Assembly: GCF_010894455.1 (NCBI RefSeq)
Contig: NZ_JAAIXY010000033.1
Span: forward strand, 1 to 64,000
Length of the DNA stretch: 64,000 nt
DNA from: Myxococcus eversor
GTDB lineage: Bacteria; Myxococcota; Myxococcia; Myxococcales; Myxococcaceae
Reading direction: 5' to 3'
Shown here: positions 16,067 to 25,012 of the stretch, piece by piece
How positions within the stretch are numbered: position 1 is the first letter of the stretch
How the letters are laid out: the number at the start of each line of letters is the position of its first letter
Made by a program: the position numbers and the translations under genes
Notes under the pieces: generated by a model
What the model was told of the DNA's origin: nothing
Seen by the model: only the letters and a program-made list of their open reading frames with translations
Database searches by the model: none

Positions 16067-19000
16067 TCAGATGGCGCTGCCCAGCGTCAGGAAGACGACC
16101 TCCGCCGCGCGCACCTGTCCCAGGCCGGTGAAGCTCGCCGTGTCGATGAGCAGCGTCCACTCGCCCAACAGGCTCCGGTCATGGAAGGAGTTGGTGGCTG
16201 GCGTGGAGCCACCCAGGGCGATGCTGCACGCGTCCACGAACGAGGCCGCCTGGAAGGGCGTGGCGCAGGCCGCGTTGGCGACGTCGCACGCCGGCAGGCC
16301 GGACCCGCAGGCGGAGAAGGACACGTAGTGGAGCACCTGCCGGGTCCCTCCAGAGGTGTAGTTGTCCCTGCTGAGCAGCTCGAACTCGGCGAAGTGGTTG
16401 CCGAGCTTGAAGCCATCCATCGTGTCGCGCACCAGCACGGCCGGCACGGTGGCCGTCGTGCCGCTGGTCGTCACCACGTTGACGCGCACGTTGCGCACGC
16501 GGTGGCCCTTGCGCAGGGCCAGGAGCGGTGAGGCCGCCAGGTCCGTCGCCGTCACCTGGAAGCGCGCGCCCCGGTACGTCGTCGCCCCGTTGACCAGCTC
16601 GCCCAGGGGCTTGAGTCGCTCCAACTCGTTGGCCGACAGCGCATGGAAGTCGCTCGCGGGCAGGCGTCGGTAGTACTGCGCCGGGCTCTGCACGGTGTGC
16701 GAGGCCAGGCTGTCCAGGCCCTCCACCAGCCGCGTCTTCATGTCCGGGTAGTTGCCCAGGTGGAAGTCGATGTTGTCGCGGAACGAGGCGGGAATGGCGC
16801 TGCCACCGGTGCTCGGGTCGAAGGGCAGGTACTGGTACTCCGCCACGCGGATGAGCTCCCAGTAGCGCATCGTGAGCTGGTCCAACGTGCGCAGCGCCCG
16901 TGCGTACACCTGCTGGCCGATGAGGAGCTGGTCGAACTTCCGCAGCTCCGTGCCGCTGCCGAAGTTGAGGATGTCGTTGAGCGCGTCGCGCGCCGCCACC
17001 GCGTTGCGCTGGCGCAGGAGCACCGTGTCGCGCTCCATCAGCGCCAGCTTGTAGTCCGCCTGGGCCTTGACGAGCTGGGCCTGGAGGTCCAGCAGGTCCA
17101 GGGTGATCTCCACCTGGGACTGGGCCAGAATCTCCTTCTTCACCTCGTCCGAGATGACACTGCGCGCCGGGCTCTTCTGGCTGCCGGAGACGACGTCCCA
17201 GAGCTGCGTGCCACCCGTCGTCAGCGTGTCCTTGAAGGGCTTCGTCTTCGCCGCCTCGGTGGCGCTGGTCTTCAGCGCCTCCCACACCAGGGATTGCACG
17301 GACGTGCTCGCGCTGCTCGTCGGCCCGGCGCCGGGCACGGGCGTGGCGCTGGTCTCCGACTTGAAGCTCTTCTTCACCTCACTCCACAGGCTCTCCGCGC
17401 TCTTCCCCGCCAGGGCGGTGGCGAACTGCCCCCCGTACGCGGCGGCCACCTTGCCGATGAGGTCCAGGACGAAGTCTCCGAAGTTCTTGTTGTTGGAGTT
17501 GTAGTGGTTGGTGATGCGGGTGTCCGTCGCCTGGATGCTCTCGGTGAGCTGGGTGATGGCGGCCTTGCGGTTGTTCATGGACGTCTGCAGGGCGGTCAGC
17601 GCCGCGTTCGCCGCGGTGATGCGCTGGTTGGCCACGGCCTCCTCTGCCTCCAGCGCGACGACGTCGGCGTTCATCGCGGCCTGGTTCTGCGTCATCCAGG
17701 CGGACAGCTGCATGCCATTGGAGAGCGCGAGCCACTGGTTCACCGAGCTGTCCAGCACGTCGTAGAGCGAGTCGAACTCCGCGCGGAGCTGCTCGTAGCG
17801 CAGGTGCGAGTTGAAGGGGGTCTCCCTGGCCAGGCCGTAGAAGTTGCGCTGGCCCTGGATGTAGCTCAGGCGGGTGACGTCGTGGGCCATCAGCGGGCAC
17901 AGCGCGCCGTACAGGTACGCGGAGGAGAAGGGCGCCTGCGCGCCGAGCGGCTCGTCACACACCAGGCCCGCCTGGGCGAGGATGCCACCCATCTCCATGA
18001 CGTTCTGCATGTAGATGAAGGCGGCCTTCCGCAGCTCACCGCGCTTGAAGTACGTGTTGCCGTTCGCCTGGGCCACGCGCCATGACTGGGGCGCGAGCAG
18101 CGCGCGGAGCATGTCCACGTCCCGGCGCGCCGAGCGGAGGATGCGCTGCGTGCCAGCGGTACCGGTGGCGCCAGCCGTGCCGGCGGTGGACTTGGTGCCG
18201 ATGAAGCAGGTGCGCTGCTCCTCCCGGGGGGTGCAGAGGTAGGTCTCCCAGTGCTCACACGTGCCAGGAGGGGACTCCAGCACCGTCACCGTCACCGTCT
18301 TGGATGCGCGGTTGCCGCCCAGGCCCTTCTTGCCGCCCACGGGGGCCGCGGTGACGAGCTCCGCGCGCGTGTCCACGTAGCGTCCGTTGTAGGACTCGGA
18401 CAGGGACACGGAATGCCACGTCTGCACCTTGTTCCTGCACGCCAGGTCGCCGATGAAGGGGCTGTTGCGGCAGGTGGTGTCGGCGCAGTCCTTGAACCCG
18501 TCGTTGTCGTTGTCCAGGCCGTCCGTGCACTGCGCATAGGTGTTCTCCTGCGCGCCGCAGACATTCCCCGTCAGGGGGCTGTTGCCGCACTGGAAGTCAG
18601 CGCAGTCCTTGAACCCGTCGCTGTCATTGTCCAGGCCGTCGCTGCACGTGGCCGCGGTGGCTTCCTGGAGGAAGGGATAGTCGTCGGGCTCGCACACCTT
18701 CACGTACGGGTTGTTCGCGCAGTTGGAGTCCTGGCAGTCCGTCTTGCCATCGCCATCGTTGTCGATGCCGTCCGAGCAGGCCTGCGGGGTGCGCTCGGTG
18801 CCACACGCGGAGAGCACGCGAGGGTTGAAGCGGCACTCGTAGTCGTCGCAGTCCTTGTGGCCGTCCAAATCGTTGTCGATGCCGTCCGCGCAGGCCGCGT
18901 CGCTCGCCTCCTCCAGGCCGTTGGTGAGGACCAGCGCCGGGCCCAGGTTGCAGTATGGGTTGCCGAAGCAGCCCGGGTCCGAGCAGTCGCCCAGGCCGTC

Positions 19001-20509
19001 ATTGTCGTTGTCGATGAGGTCCCGACACTCCTCGTCGCCGCCTTCACCCGCCTCCCCGCACGTCGTCGAGTAGTTCTGGCAGGAGAAGTCGGCGCAGTCG
19101 GTGTACCCGTCGCCGTCGTTGTCCTTGTCATCGTCGCAGGCGTCCTCGGAGAACTCGCTGTTGGACGGGCGCGACTGCTGACAGAAGCCGCGCAGGCGGC
19201 ACTTGGTGTCGGCACAGTCCACCGCGCCATCCCCGTCGTTGTCCTTGGCGTCGCTGCACGCCTCGGCGGAGGACTCCTTCTGGATGGGGCTCCACGTCGC
19301 GTCCGAGCACACGGTGACGTGGGGGTTCTTCGAGCAGGCGTAGTCCTGGCAGTCGGCGTAGCCGTTGTTGTCGTTGTCGATGCCGTCGCTGCACTGGGCG
19401 TTGTCCGCCTCCGTCAGCAGGTCGCACAGGGCGATGGCGGGGTTCCACCGGCAGCGCAGACTCTGGCATTGCAGGTCCTCGTCCATGAAGCACTGCTCGG
19501 GCGTCACGGGCGAGGCCTTGTTCGGTTCGTTGACCAGGCCGGGACCGCGCAGGGACGTGTAGCGGATGACGACGTCGCCCGAGCGTCCACCGTTGCCGCC
19601 GTTGCTGCCATTCTGGGGCGCCTTGATGACGGTGCCGGTGCAGTTGAGCTTGGGGTCGGGGCCGTTGTTGCCGGTGATGGTGTGGTTGATGGCGGTCGAC
19701 GTGCCATCCGCGCCCAGCCAGCCGTCCTCGCCGCGCTCGGCCGTGGTGTTGACGCGCACGCCGTTGAGCTCGTTGGTGTAGAGCACGAAGCTGCCGCCGT
19801 TCTGTCCGCCGCGCCCGGGCGGCAACACCGCGTCGTCCGGATTCGGGTCGGCCTGGGCGGTGCGCACGCCGGGGACGGTGCGCAGGGGGAAGCCTCGGGA
19901 CGTGTACGAACCGGAGGCGATGACGAGCGTCGCGCCGCCCGTGTCCACCGGGCCCGCCAGCTCCACGCTGGGGGCGACGATGACGATGGCCGCGTACTTG
20001 CGCTGCGTCGGGTCCTGCTCGGAGACCTCATACAGGTTGGCGCAGGCGTGGCTGAAGCTGCACGCGTTGCCAGGCAGTGTCTGCCAGGTGACGACCGGGT
20101 TCTGCAGGGCTTGGACGCCGTCCGCGTTGGGCAGCAGGGCCTGGTTGCCCTTGAGGAACACCGGATAGTCGCGGGCATACGACGTCAGCACGCGCACCTT
20201 CTCGGTGGGCTGGTGGCGGCCGGTGAGCACGCCCCGCAAGTCGTCGAAGCGGGGGCTGGGGAGCACCGCGAGCAATTCGCCCACCGTGGTGTCCATCGTC
20301 GCCGGGCCCGCGGGCAGGCCGCGCAGCTCCGAGAACTCCATGGGCGAGGAGAACGCCAGCGGCTGCGAGGTGGTGCCCGTCTCCAGCTCCTCCGCCGGAG
20401 GCCCGTCCTCTCCTGGCGGCAGATTGTCTCCACAGGCACTCAACACCAGCGCACAGGCCATTCCCCAGACTCGCCGCCGGCTTTGGCGGATGCTTCCCAA
20501 GAAGTTCAT
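16067..20509 (-). CDS. Large lipoprotein with eight MopE-like Asp-rich repeats
   Basis: The start at 20509 follows AAGGAG eight bases upstream; the frame continues far upstream but would overlap the divergent glycosidase. The 1480-residue product has a lipobox (ALVLSAC, about residue 24). Residues 371-681 hold eight copies of a Cys-flanked repeat of the type [20 protein letters not shown], which resembles MopE-type and thrombospondin-3-like calcium-binding loops. Beyond about residue 720 it is largely alpha-helical with a coiled-coil-like stretch (about 900-960) and a second near 1080-1120. The final segment ([13 protein letters not shown]) resembles a proprotein-convertase-type beta domain. 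It is probably anchored at the cell surface. The function is unknown. Confidence 0.8.
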   Translation of the reverse strand: MNFLGSIRQSRRRVWGMACALVLSACGDNLPPGEDGPPAEELETGTTSQPLAFSSPMEFSELRGLPAGPATMDTTVGELLAVLPSPRFDDLRGVLTGRHQPTEKVRVLTSYARDYPVFLKGNQALLPNADGVQALQNPVVTWQTLPGNACSFSHACANLYEVSEQDPTQRKYAAIVIVAPSVELAGPVDTGGATLVIASGSYTSRGFPLRTVPGVRTAQADPNPDDAVLPPGRGGQNGGSFVLYTNELNGVRVNTTAERGEDGWLGADGTSTAINHTITGNNGPDPKLNCTGTVIKAPQNGSNGGNGGRSGDVVIRYTSLRGPGLVNEPNKASPVTPEQCFMDEDLQCQSLRCRWNPAIALCDLLTEADNAQCSDGIDNDNNGYADCQDYACSKNPHVTVCSDATWSPIQKESSAEACSDAKDNDGDGAVDCADTKCRLRGFCQQSRPSNSEFSEDACDDDKDNDGDGYTDCADFSCQNYSTTCGEAGEGGDEECRDLIDNDNDGLGDCSDPGCFGNPYCNLGPALVLTNGLEEASDAACADGIDNDLDGHKDCDDYECRFNPRVLSACGTERTPQACSDGIDNDGDGKTDCQDSNCANNPYVKVCEPDDYPFLQEATAATCSDGLDNDSDGFKDCADFQCGNSPLTGNVCGAQENTYAQCTDGLDNDNDGFKDCADTTCRNSPFIGDLACRNKVQTWHSVSLSESYNGRYVDTRAELVTAAPVGGKKGLGGNRASKTVTVTVLESPPGTCEHWETYLCTPREEQRTCFIGTKSTAGTAGATGTAGTQRILRSARRDVDMLRALLAPQSWRVAQANGNTYFKRGELRKAAFIYMQNVMEMGGILAQAGLVCDEPLGAQAPFSSAYLYGALCPLMAHDVTRLSYIQGQRNFYGLARETPFNSHLRYEQLRAEFDSLYDVLDSSVNQWLALSNGMQLSAWMTQNQAAMNADVVALEAEEAVANQRITAANAALTALQTSMNNRKAAITQLTESIQATDTRITNHYNSNNKNFGDFVLDLIGKVAAAYGGQFATALAGKSAESLWSEVKKSFKSETSATPVPGAGPTSSASTSVQSLVWEALKTSATEAAKTKPFKDTLTTGGTQLWDVVSGSQKSPARSVISDEVKKEILAQSQVEITLDLLDLQAQLVKAQADYKLALMERDTVLLRQRNAVAARDALNDILNFGSGTELRKFDQLLIGQQVYARALRTLDQLTMRYWELIRVAEYQYLPFDPSTGGSAIPASFRDNIDFHLGNYPDMKTRLVEGLDSLASHTVQSPAQYYRRLPASDFHALSANELERLKPLGELVNGATTYRGARFQVTATDLAASPLLALRKGHRVRNVRVNVVTTSGTTATVPAVLVRDTMDGFKLGNHFAEFELLSRDNYTSGGTRQVLHYVSFSACGSGLPACDVANAACATPFQAASFVDACSIALGGSTPATNSFHDRSLLGEWTLLIDTASFTGLGQVRAAEVVFLTLGSAI
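18468..19397 (-). repeat. Eight Cys/Asp-rich repeats inside the large lipoprotein
   Basis: Each unit has the core DGxDNDxDGxxDCxDxxC and is separated by 15-30 variable residues. In order the cores carry [70 protein letters not shown] and [10 protein letters not shown]. The DxDxDG spacing is that of calcium-binding loops, and the paired Cys probably form disulfides. At DNA level the units are alike but not identical, so they are old duplications. Confidence 0.8.
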
Positions 20510-20617
20510 CGTGGTTGCTCCTTTGCTGGCGAGGTGAACGGCGACCCCCGGATTCCTTCTCTGGGAATTCATGGGACGCCGGAAATGGGAGCTGAAACGA
20601 GTTACCATCCCCGCCCC

Positions 20618-21949
20618 ATGGCCCCTCGCCTTCGCCCCACTCGCGGCGTCCTGCTGTTGTTGTGTGCGTTCGTGCTGTTCCCGGCCCTGGCCGCCGAGGC
20701 CCGGACCGCCCTCTCGAGGGTGGACGGGCAATGGCAGCTCCAGGTGGAGGGGCGCCCCTATGTCGCCAAGGGCGTGACCTTCAGCGGCAGTGGCGGCTCG
20801 GCGGCGTATGAGCAGGACTGCGCGCGGCTGGCGGCCCTGGGTGTCAACACGCTGCGCACGTGGGGCGTGGGCGCGGAGACGACGCTGCTCCTGGACGCCG
20901 CGCACAAGCATGGCCTCAAGGTGCTCGTCGGGCTGTGGATGCGGCATGGCCAACCCGGCGCGGAGGATGACGACTCGTTCGACTACCTCACGGACGTGGC
21001 GGGCATGAAGAAGCAGCGCGCGGACACGCTGGAGAGCGTGAAGCGCCTCAAGGACCACCCGGCGGTGCTGGCCTGGGGCCTGGGCAACGAGGTCATCCTC
21101 AACAGCCCCAATGACGCGGCGAAGGAGGCCTACGCGCGCTTCCTGGAGAGCGTGGTCCAGGACATCAAGAAGGCGGATGCAAATCACCCGGTCATCTCCG
21201 TGGACGCTTGGGTGCTCGCGGTGAAGTGGTGGGAGAAGTTCGTCCCGTCGCTCGACGGGTATGGCCTCAATGTCTATGGCCGGGGCGTGCACGTGCTGCC
21301 GGACGCGCTGAAGAAGGAGGGCGGCACCAAGCCCTGGCTCATCACCGAGTTCGGCGCGCAGGGCGAGTGGGAGGCGCCCAAGGACGCGAACGGCATCGCC
21401 CGGGAGCCGGATGACCAGGAGAAGTACGCCGTCATCGTCGACGCGTGGAACAACGCGCTGGCGCCCCACGTGAAGGCGGGCAACTGCCTGGGCCTGTTCG
21501 TCTTCAACTACAGCGCGACGTTCGACCACACCAGCCTCTGGCTCGGCATGATGTCGGGCAAGTCGACGCGGCCCGCGTGGCACGCGGTGCGTGAGGCGTA
21601 CACGGGCCAGAAGCCGGCGACGCCCCTGCCCGAGCTGAAGGGCCTCACCGTGGACGCCGTGAAGAAAGAGCCCACGGGGACCTGGGCCGACGTGCGTCTG
21701 GACGTGAAGAAGGCCGACGACGCGCCGCTGGAGGTCTCCTTCGCCTACAACTTCCGGGGCGCGGCCACCCGGTATGAGCGCGGCGAGGTCATCCGTCTGC
21801 GCGCCAGTCCCGGCGCGACGCCGGACTCGTGGCGCGTGAAGGTTCCCGCCACGGTGAAGGGCCCCATCAAGCTGTATGCGCTGGCCAAGGACGCCTCCGG
21901 CAACCTGCTGATGGCGACCAGCTCCCTGGTGCCGCCGAGCGCTCCGTGA
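20618..21949 (+). CDS. Secreted glycoside hydrolase, TIM-barrel (GH2/GH5-like)
   Basis: The ATG at 20618 gives 443 residues with an immediate signal peptide (LLLLCAFVLFPALAAEA). The barrel starts with VAKGVTFSGSG and RLAALGVNTLRTWGV, the mark of GH2-type catalytic domains and related GH5 enzymes. The acid/base Glu lies in AWGLGNEVIL and the nucleophile Glu in WLITEFGAQG. The last 110 residues form a separate beta domain. The substrate is likely a beta-linked polysaccharide, possibly a glucan. An in-frame ATG at 20585 is less likely because it would displace the signal peptide. It is divergent from the large lipoprotein gene. Confidence 0.8.
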   Translation: MAPRLRPTRGVLLLLCAFVLFPALAAEARTALSRVDGQWQLQVEGRPYVAKGVTFSGSGGSAAYEQDCARLAALGVNTLRTWGVGAETTLLLDAAHKHGLKVLVGLWMRHGQPGAEDDDSFDYLTDVAGMKKQRADTLESVKRLKDHPAVLAWGLGNEVILNSPNDAAKEAYARFLESVVQDIKKADANHPVISVDAWVLAVKWWEKFVPSLDGYGLNVYGRGVHVLPDALKKEGGTKPWLITEFGAQGEWEAPKDANGIAREPDDQEKYAVIVDAWNNALAPHVKAGNCLGLFVFNYSATFDHTSLWLGMMSGKSTRPAWHAVREAYTGQKPATPLPELKGLTVDAVKKEPTGTWADVRLDVKKADDAPLEVSFAYNFRGAATRYERGEVIRLRASPGATPDSWRVKVPATVKGPIKLYALAKDASGNLLMATSSLVPPSAP

Positions 21950-22015
21950 GCCGTCTCCAGCCGCTGAAACACACTCCGGGAGTTGTCGACTGGACTCCTG
22001 GTTTGTGTTGTTGGT

Positions 22016-22027
22016 CGGTAATTACCG
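22016..22027. promoter_or_regulatory. Perfect 12-bp palindrome, possible operator
   Basis: CGGTAATTACCG is a perfect palindrome in an AT-rich patch (GGTCGGTAATTACCGCTTTTTAAGATATC) that stands out from the surrounding GC-rich DNA, 56 bp before the start of the next gene. It cannot form a normal hairpin because there is no loop, so a dimeric regulator site is more likely than a terminator. No regulator is adjacent. Confidence 0.35.
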
Positions 22028-22082
22028 CTTTTTAAGATATCAAGAGGAAGACTCGGAGTCCGCGTAGTAGGGTCGGCGCGGC

Positions 22083-23300
22083 ATGAGTCCCGAATCGTCT
22101 TCGCGTCCTACACCCCCGGACGGGCCCTCGCGCTTCAACCGTCGTCGAGCCATCGCCCTGCTGGGCGGTGGGCTCCTGTTGCTGACCGTGGTGGGGCTGG
22201 TGGCCTCTCGAGGGGGCGACGGGGGTGCCCACGTCGCGCCGGGGGAGCCTCGTTCCGCCTCCGGTGGTTCCGCTTCCGCTCGCGCGCAGGGACGGGCCGG
22301 CGCTGCTCCGGCCGCTGAAGCAGGGGAGGCCGTGGCGGGGGCGCCCCGGTACGACGCCACCACGTGTTGGCGCGACCTGGAGCGCTTCAACGAGGGCGTG
22401 AGTATCGACACGTTCCGTGAGTGGGCCGCGCCGCTGCTGGCTTCCAGGGACCCGCTGGTCCGCATGTATTTGAAGGAGCGGCTGACGGAGCTCATCGGCA
22501 ACGACGCGGGCCGGGCGAGCCAGGTGCTGGAGTGGACGCGCGACGCGGGGCCGAAGGAGTTCAAGGTCTTCGCGATGGCGCTGAAGGACTCGGAGGCCGT
22601 CCACCTGCCAGAGGTCTCCCGGAAGATGCTGGAGCTGGGGATGGACGTGGCGCTGGAGCCGGAGCGGCGCGCCGGGGTGCTGTCCTCACTGGACACCCAG
22701 AAGCAGTTGTCGCCCGACGCGCTCGGGAAGCTGGCGGACTTCGCCAAGGACCCGGCCTCGGGTGAAGCGGGCTGGGCCGCGGCGCGAACCATCGCCCGGG
22801 TGATGAAGAACGACCATGAGCGGTCGGCGAACGCGGCGCCCTACCTGGACAAGCTCTTGAGCATCGGCACGCAGTCGCTCGACGAGCACGTGCGGTACAT
22901 GGCGCTGTCGACGCCCATGGAGACCGCGCCCGTGTTGGACGCGAGTGCCACCGACGGCTTCGCGAAGGTCCTCACCACCGAGGGCAGCCCCGACGGACGC
23001 GGCGCCGCCGCGCACAACCTGTCGCTGTCCGCGGACCGGGCGAAGGTGCTGGAGACCTTCGCGCGCGCCTTCGAGCCGGAGCAGGACGTGTGCGTGCGCT
23101 GGTCGCTGTTCCGCTTCTCCGCGCGCGCCGCGGGCAAGGACGCGCTGCCTGTCATGGCGAACATGGCGCTCGTCGACCCGCGCTTCCAACCGACGTACCA
23201 GGACTTCGAGCGCATCTACGCCAGTGGTGTCCTGGACTTCGAGCGTGTGTGGCTCGCGCTCGCGGACCAGGACCCCTACGGCTGCCTCCACCGCGACTGA
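22083..23300 (+). CDS. Membrane-anchored helical-repeat protein of unknown function
   Basis: This 405-residue protein has a basic N-terminus (FNRRR) and one membrane helix at about residues 26-42 (AIALLGGGLLLLTVVGLV), then an Ala/Gly-rich linker to about residue 85, and then a long run of helices like HEAT/armadillo repeats (DPLVRMYLKERLTELIG, DEHVRYMALSTPMET, CVRWSLFRFSARAAG). Most of it should lie in the periplasm. Seven bases after its stop the next gene begins, so the two are co-transcribed. They share a layout and a similar segment (PLVRMYLKERL here, PAYRRYLRELL there), so they may be distant duplicates. No enzyme motif is visible. Confidence 0.65.
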   Translation: MSPESSSRPTPPDGPSRFNRRRAIALLGGGLLLLTVVGLVASRGGDGGAHVAPGEPRSASGGSASARAQGRAGAAPAAEAGEAVAGAPRYDATTCWRDLERFNEGVSIDTFREWAAPLLASRDPLVRMYLKERLTELIGNDAGRASQVLEWTRDAGPKEFKVFAMALKDSEAVHLPEVSRKMLELGMDVALEPERRAGVLSSLDTQKQLSPDALGKLADFAKDPASGEAGWAAARTIARVMKNDHERSANAAPYLDKLLSIGTQSLDEHVRYMALSTPMETAPVLDASATDGFAKVLTTEGSPDGRGAAAHNLSLSADRAKVLETFARAFEPEQDVCVRWSLFRFSARAAGKDALPVMANMALVDPRFQPTYQDFERIYASGVLDFERVWLALADQDPYGCLHRD

Positions 23301-23307
23301 GCTCTCC

Positions 23308-24285
23308 ATGACGCGCACCTTCCTGCTGGCCCGGGCCCTGTGCCTGCTGACGTTGTCATCTCTCGCGCACGCGACGGAGACGCCGCCGCCTCCCCCCGCG
23401 CTCCAACCCGAGACGTGCTCCGTCGAGGGCTTGATGGACTCCATCCGGCGCGGGCTCCAGTCGAAGTCTCCGGCCTACCGCCGCTATCTGCGAGAGCTGT
23501 TGAAGGAGTCCGCTGTCACGCTGCCGGAGGAGCAGCTCCGCGCGGCCTTCGAGCGCGAGACGGAGCCCGTCATGGTGGAGCACCTGGCGGCGGCGCTGGT
23601 CGCGAAGACGGAGCGGGGTGAGAGCCCGGCCACGCTCCAGCTCGTGGGGAAGCGTGCCTCCACGGACGCGGACCCGGCCGTGCGCGCGGCCTCGACGCGG
23701 GCTCTGCGCCGCACGAGCGCGGAGGAGCACACGGGCGATTTGTACTCGCGGCTGGTGCGCGACGCCTCACCCGAGGTGCGGATGGAGGCAGCCACCAACC
23801 TCATCGAGGACAACCAGTTCGTCTACGCCGGACTGCACGGGCCCGTGTCGGACATGGCGGTGGCGGCGGCCGTGGCGTCGAGTGATTCGAAGGTGACGGC
23901 GCGAATCCTGGACAACATCTCCACGGCGGCCATCAGCAAGGAGTCGGCGGAGCAGCTCCACACGCTCCTGGGCGGAGATGATGCCCAGGTGCGCGCGGCG
24001 GCGGCGAAGGCGCTGGGCGGCGTGCCCGCGCCGGAGATGTCCCGCGCGCGGCAGACGCTGGTGGCGCTGTATCGCGGCGAGTCGGACGTGGGCGTGCGCA
24101 CGGCCATCCTCCAGAGCCTCGCGCGGCTGGGCTTCGCCAGCGCGGTGCCGGAGCTGACGGCCTTGAGGAATGTCGACCCGCGCCTCGCGCCGGAGGTCGA
24201 CGCGTGGGTTCGGGCATTGAGTACAGGTCTTCAGGAGTGGAGCCTGATCCTGAGGGAGAAGCAGCGGTTGCAGCAGGCTCGATGA
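23308..24285 (+). CDS. Secreted HEAT-repeat protein
   Basis: The ATG at 23308, 7 bp after the previous stop, gives 325 residues with a clear signal peptide (FLLARALCLLTLSSLAHA). The body is a series of HEAT-type helical pairs, for example TDADPAVRAASTRALRRTSA, DASPEVRMEAATNLIED and DDAQVRAAAAKALGGVPAPE. HEAT solenoids are protein-binding scaffolds. It is the middle gene of a three-gene exported set; the M23-like protein that follows may be the partner. The exact function is unknown. Confidence 0.75.
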   Translation: MTRTFLLARALCLLTLSSLAHATETPPPPPALQPETCSVEGLMDSIRRGLQSKSPAYRRYLRELLKESAVTLPEEQLRAAFERETEPVMVEHLAAALVAKTERGESPATLQLVGKRASTDADPAVRAASTRALRRTSAEEHTGDLYSRLVRDASPEVRMEAATNLIEDNQFVYAGLHGPVSDMAVAAAVASSDSKVTARILDNISTAAISKESAEQLHTLLGGDDAQVRAAAAKALGGVPAPEMSRARQTLVALYRGESDVGVRTAILQSLARLGFASAVPELTALRNVDPRLAPEVDAWVRALSTGLQEWSLILREKQRLQQAR

Positions 24286-24301
24286 GCAGCAGTCCTTCTG
24301 G

Positions 24302-24319
24302 GGGCCGCACAGTCGGCCC
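24302..24319 (+). promoter_or_regulatory. Hairpin directly before a ribosome binding site
   Basis: GGGCCG-CACAGT-CGGCCC forms a perfect 6-bp GC stem with a 6-base loop, followed at once by AAAGGA and the ATG at 24333. In the mRNA it would sit against the ribosome site of the M23-like gene. It may cause pausing, processing or separate expression from the two genes before it. It could also be chance at this GC content. Confidence 0.3.
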
Positions 24320-24332
24320 GAAAGGAACAACG

Positions 24333-24851
24333 ATGCGTAGCTCCAAGTCGCGCCTCGCGGCGCTGACGGCCCTGGTAGCACTCCCCACCGCGGCGCTCGC
24401 GTACACCGCCGTCGCGCCGTACCCCAGCACCGTGACGGCCACCACCTACTACTCCAGCGGCACGTACCACGGCGCCGTGGACGTCGCGAACTCGCGCTGC
24501 AACTACTGGGGCGCCGAGACGGGCGTCTCCGCCAGCGTCCGTTGGAACGTGACGGTCCGCACCTCCGGCGTCGTCTGCAACGGCAATGGCAGCGGCAACC
24601 AGAACGAGGCGAAGCTCGACCTCGGCAGCGGCTGGTCCTTCCGTCAGTGGCATTGGATCAAGACCAGCGATTCGTATGACCGCACGTGCAATCGCTGCCA
24701 GGTCGGCAACCTGGGTGGCACGGGCAACGCCACCGGTCCCCACTCCCACTTCCAGAAGGACCAGTACGGGACGAAGAACACGTCCTGGTACTCGTCCTAC
24801 ACCTCGAAGGGCGAGGCCTTGGACCGTGCCGAGCTGATGGGCTACATCTGA
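24333..24851 (+). CDS. Secreted M23 (LytM-like) metallopeptidase-type protein
   Basis: The start at 24333 has AAAGGA seven bases upstream and gives 172 residues with a signal peptide (LTALVALPTAALA). The M23 zinc-site pattern is present: His46 and Asp50 in YHGAVDVA, and His137/His139 in GPHSHF. M23 enzymes cut peptide crosslinks of peptidoglycan or glycine-rich peptides. Four further Cys (about 56, 82, 119 and 122) suggest disulfides. The domain is smaller than usual, so an inactive or specialised version cannot be excluded. It is third in the set after the two helical-repeat genes, and a strong hairpin follows it. Confidence 0.68.
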   Translation: MRSSKSRLAALTALVALPTAALAYTAVAPYPSTVTATTYYSSGTYHGAVDVANSRCNYWGAETGVSASVRWNVTVRTSGVVCNGNGSGNQNEAKLDLGSGWSFRQWHWIKTSDSYDRTCNRCQVGNLGGTGNATGPHSHFQKDQYGTKNTSWYSSYTSKGEALDRAELMGYI

Positions 24852-24904
24852 CGGCCCACGGGCTGGCGTCACGCTGCTTGAGCAGGCGTCGTCGGCCCGC
24901 ACCG

Positions 24905-24942
24905 GCCAGGGAGGCAGGGGCCCTGTGTCCCGCCTCCCTGGC
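24905..24942. terminator. Strong 11-bp inverted repeat, probable transcription terminator
   Basis: GCCAGGGAGGC and GCCTCCCTGGC pair perfectly around a 16-base spacer that itself contains a small self-complementary core (AGGGGCCCT). It lies 54 bp after the M23-like gene and 71 bp before the RegB-like gene. There is no T-run after it, so termination may be partly factor-dependent or the structure may protect RNA ends. Confidence 0.55.
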
Positions 24943-25012
24943 TCGGTGACTCGAAGGCCCTGCGTCAACTTGACGCGCTCGCGACGAGGGGACTCCCGGG
25001 GTAAGAAGAGGC

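Noticed and set aside
18251-21949. A 1232-codon plus-strand open frame
   Set aside because: Only its end (from 20618) is a real gene. The rest is the antisense shadow of the large lipoprotein gene, kept open by high third-position GC; the translation is Arg/Val/Gly-rich without domains.
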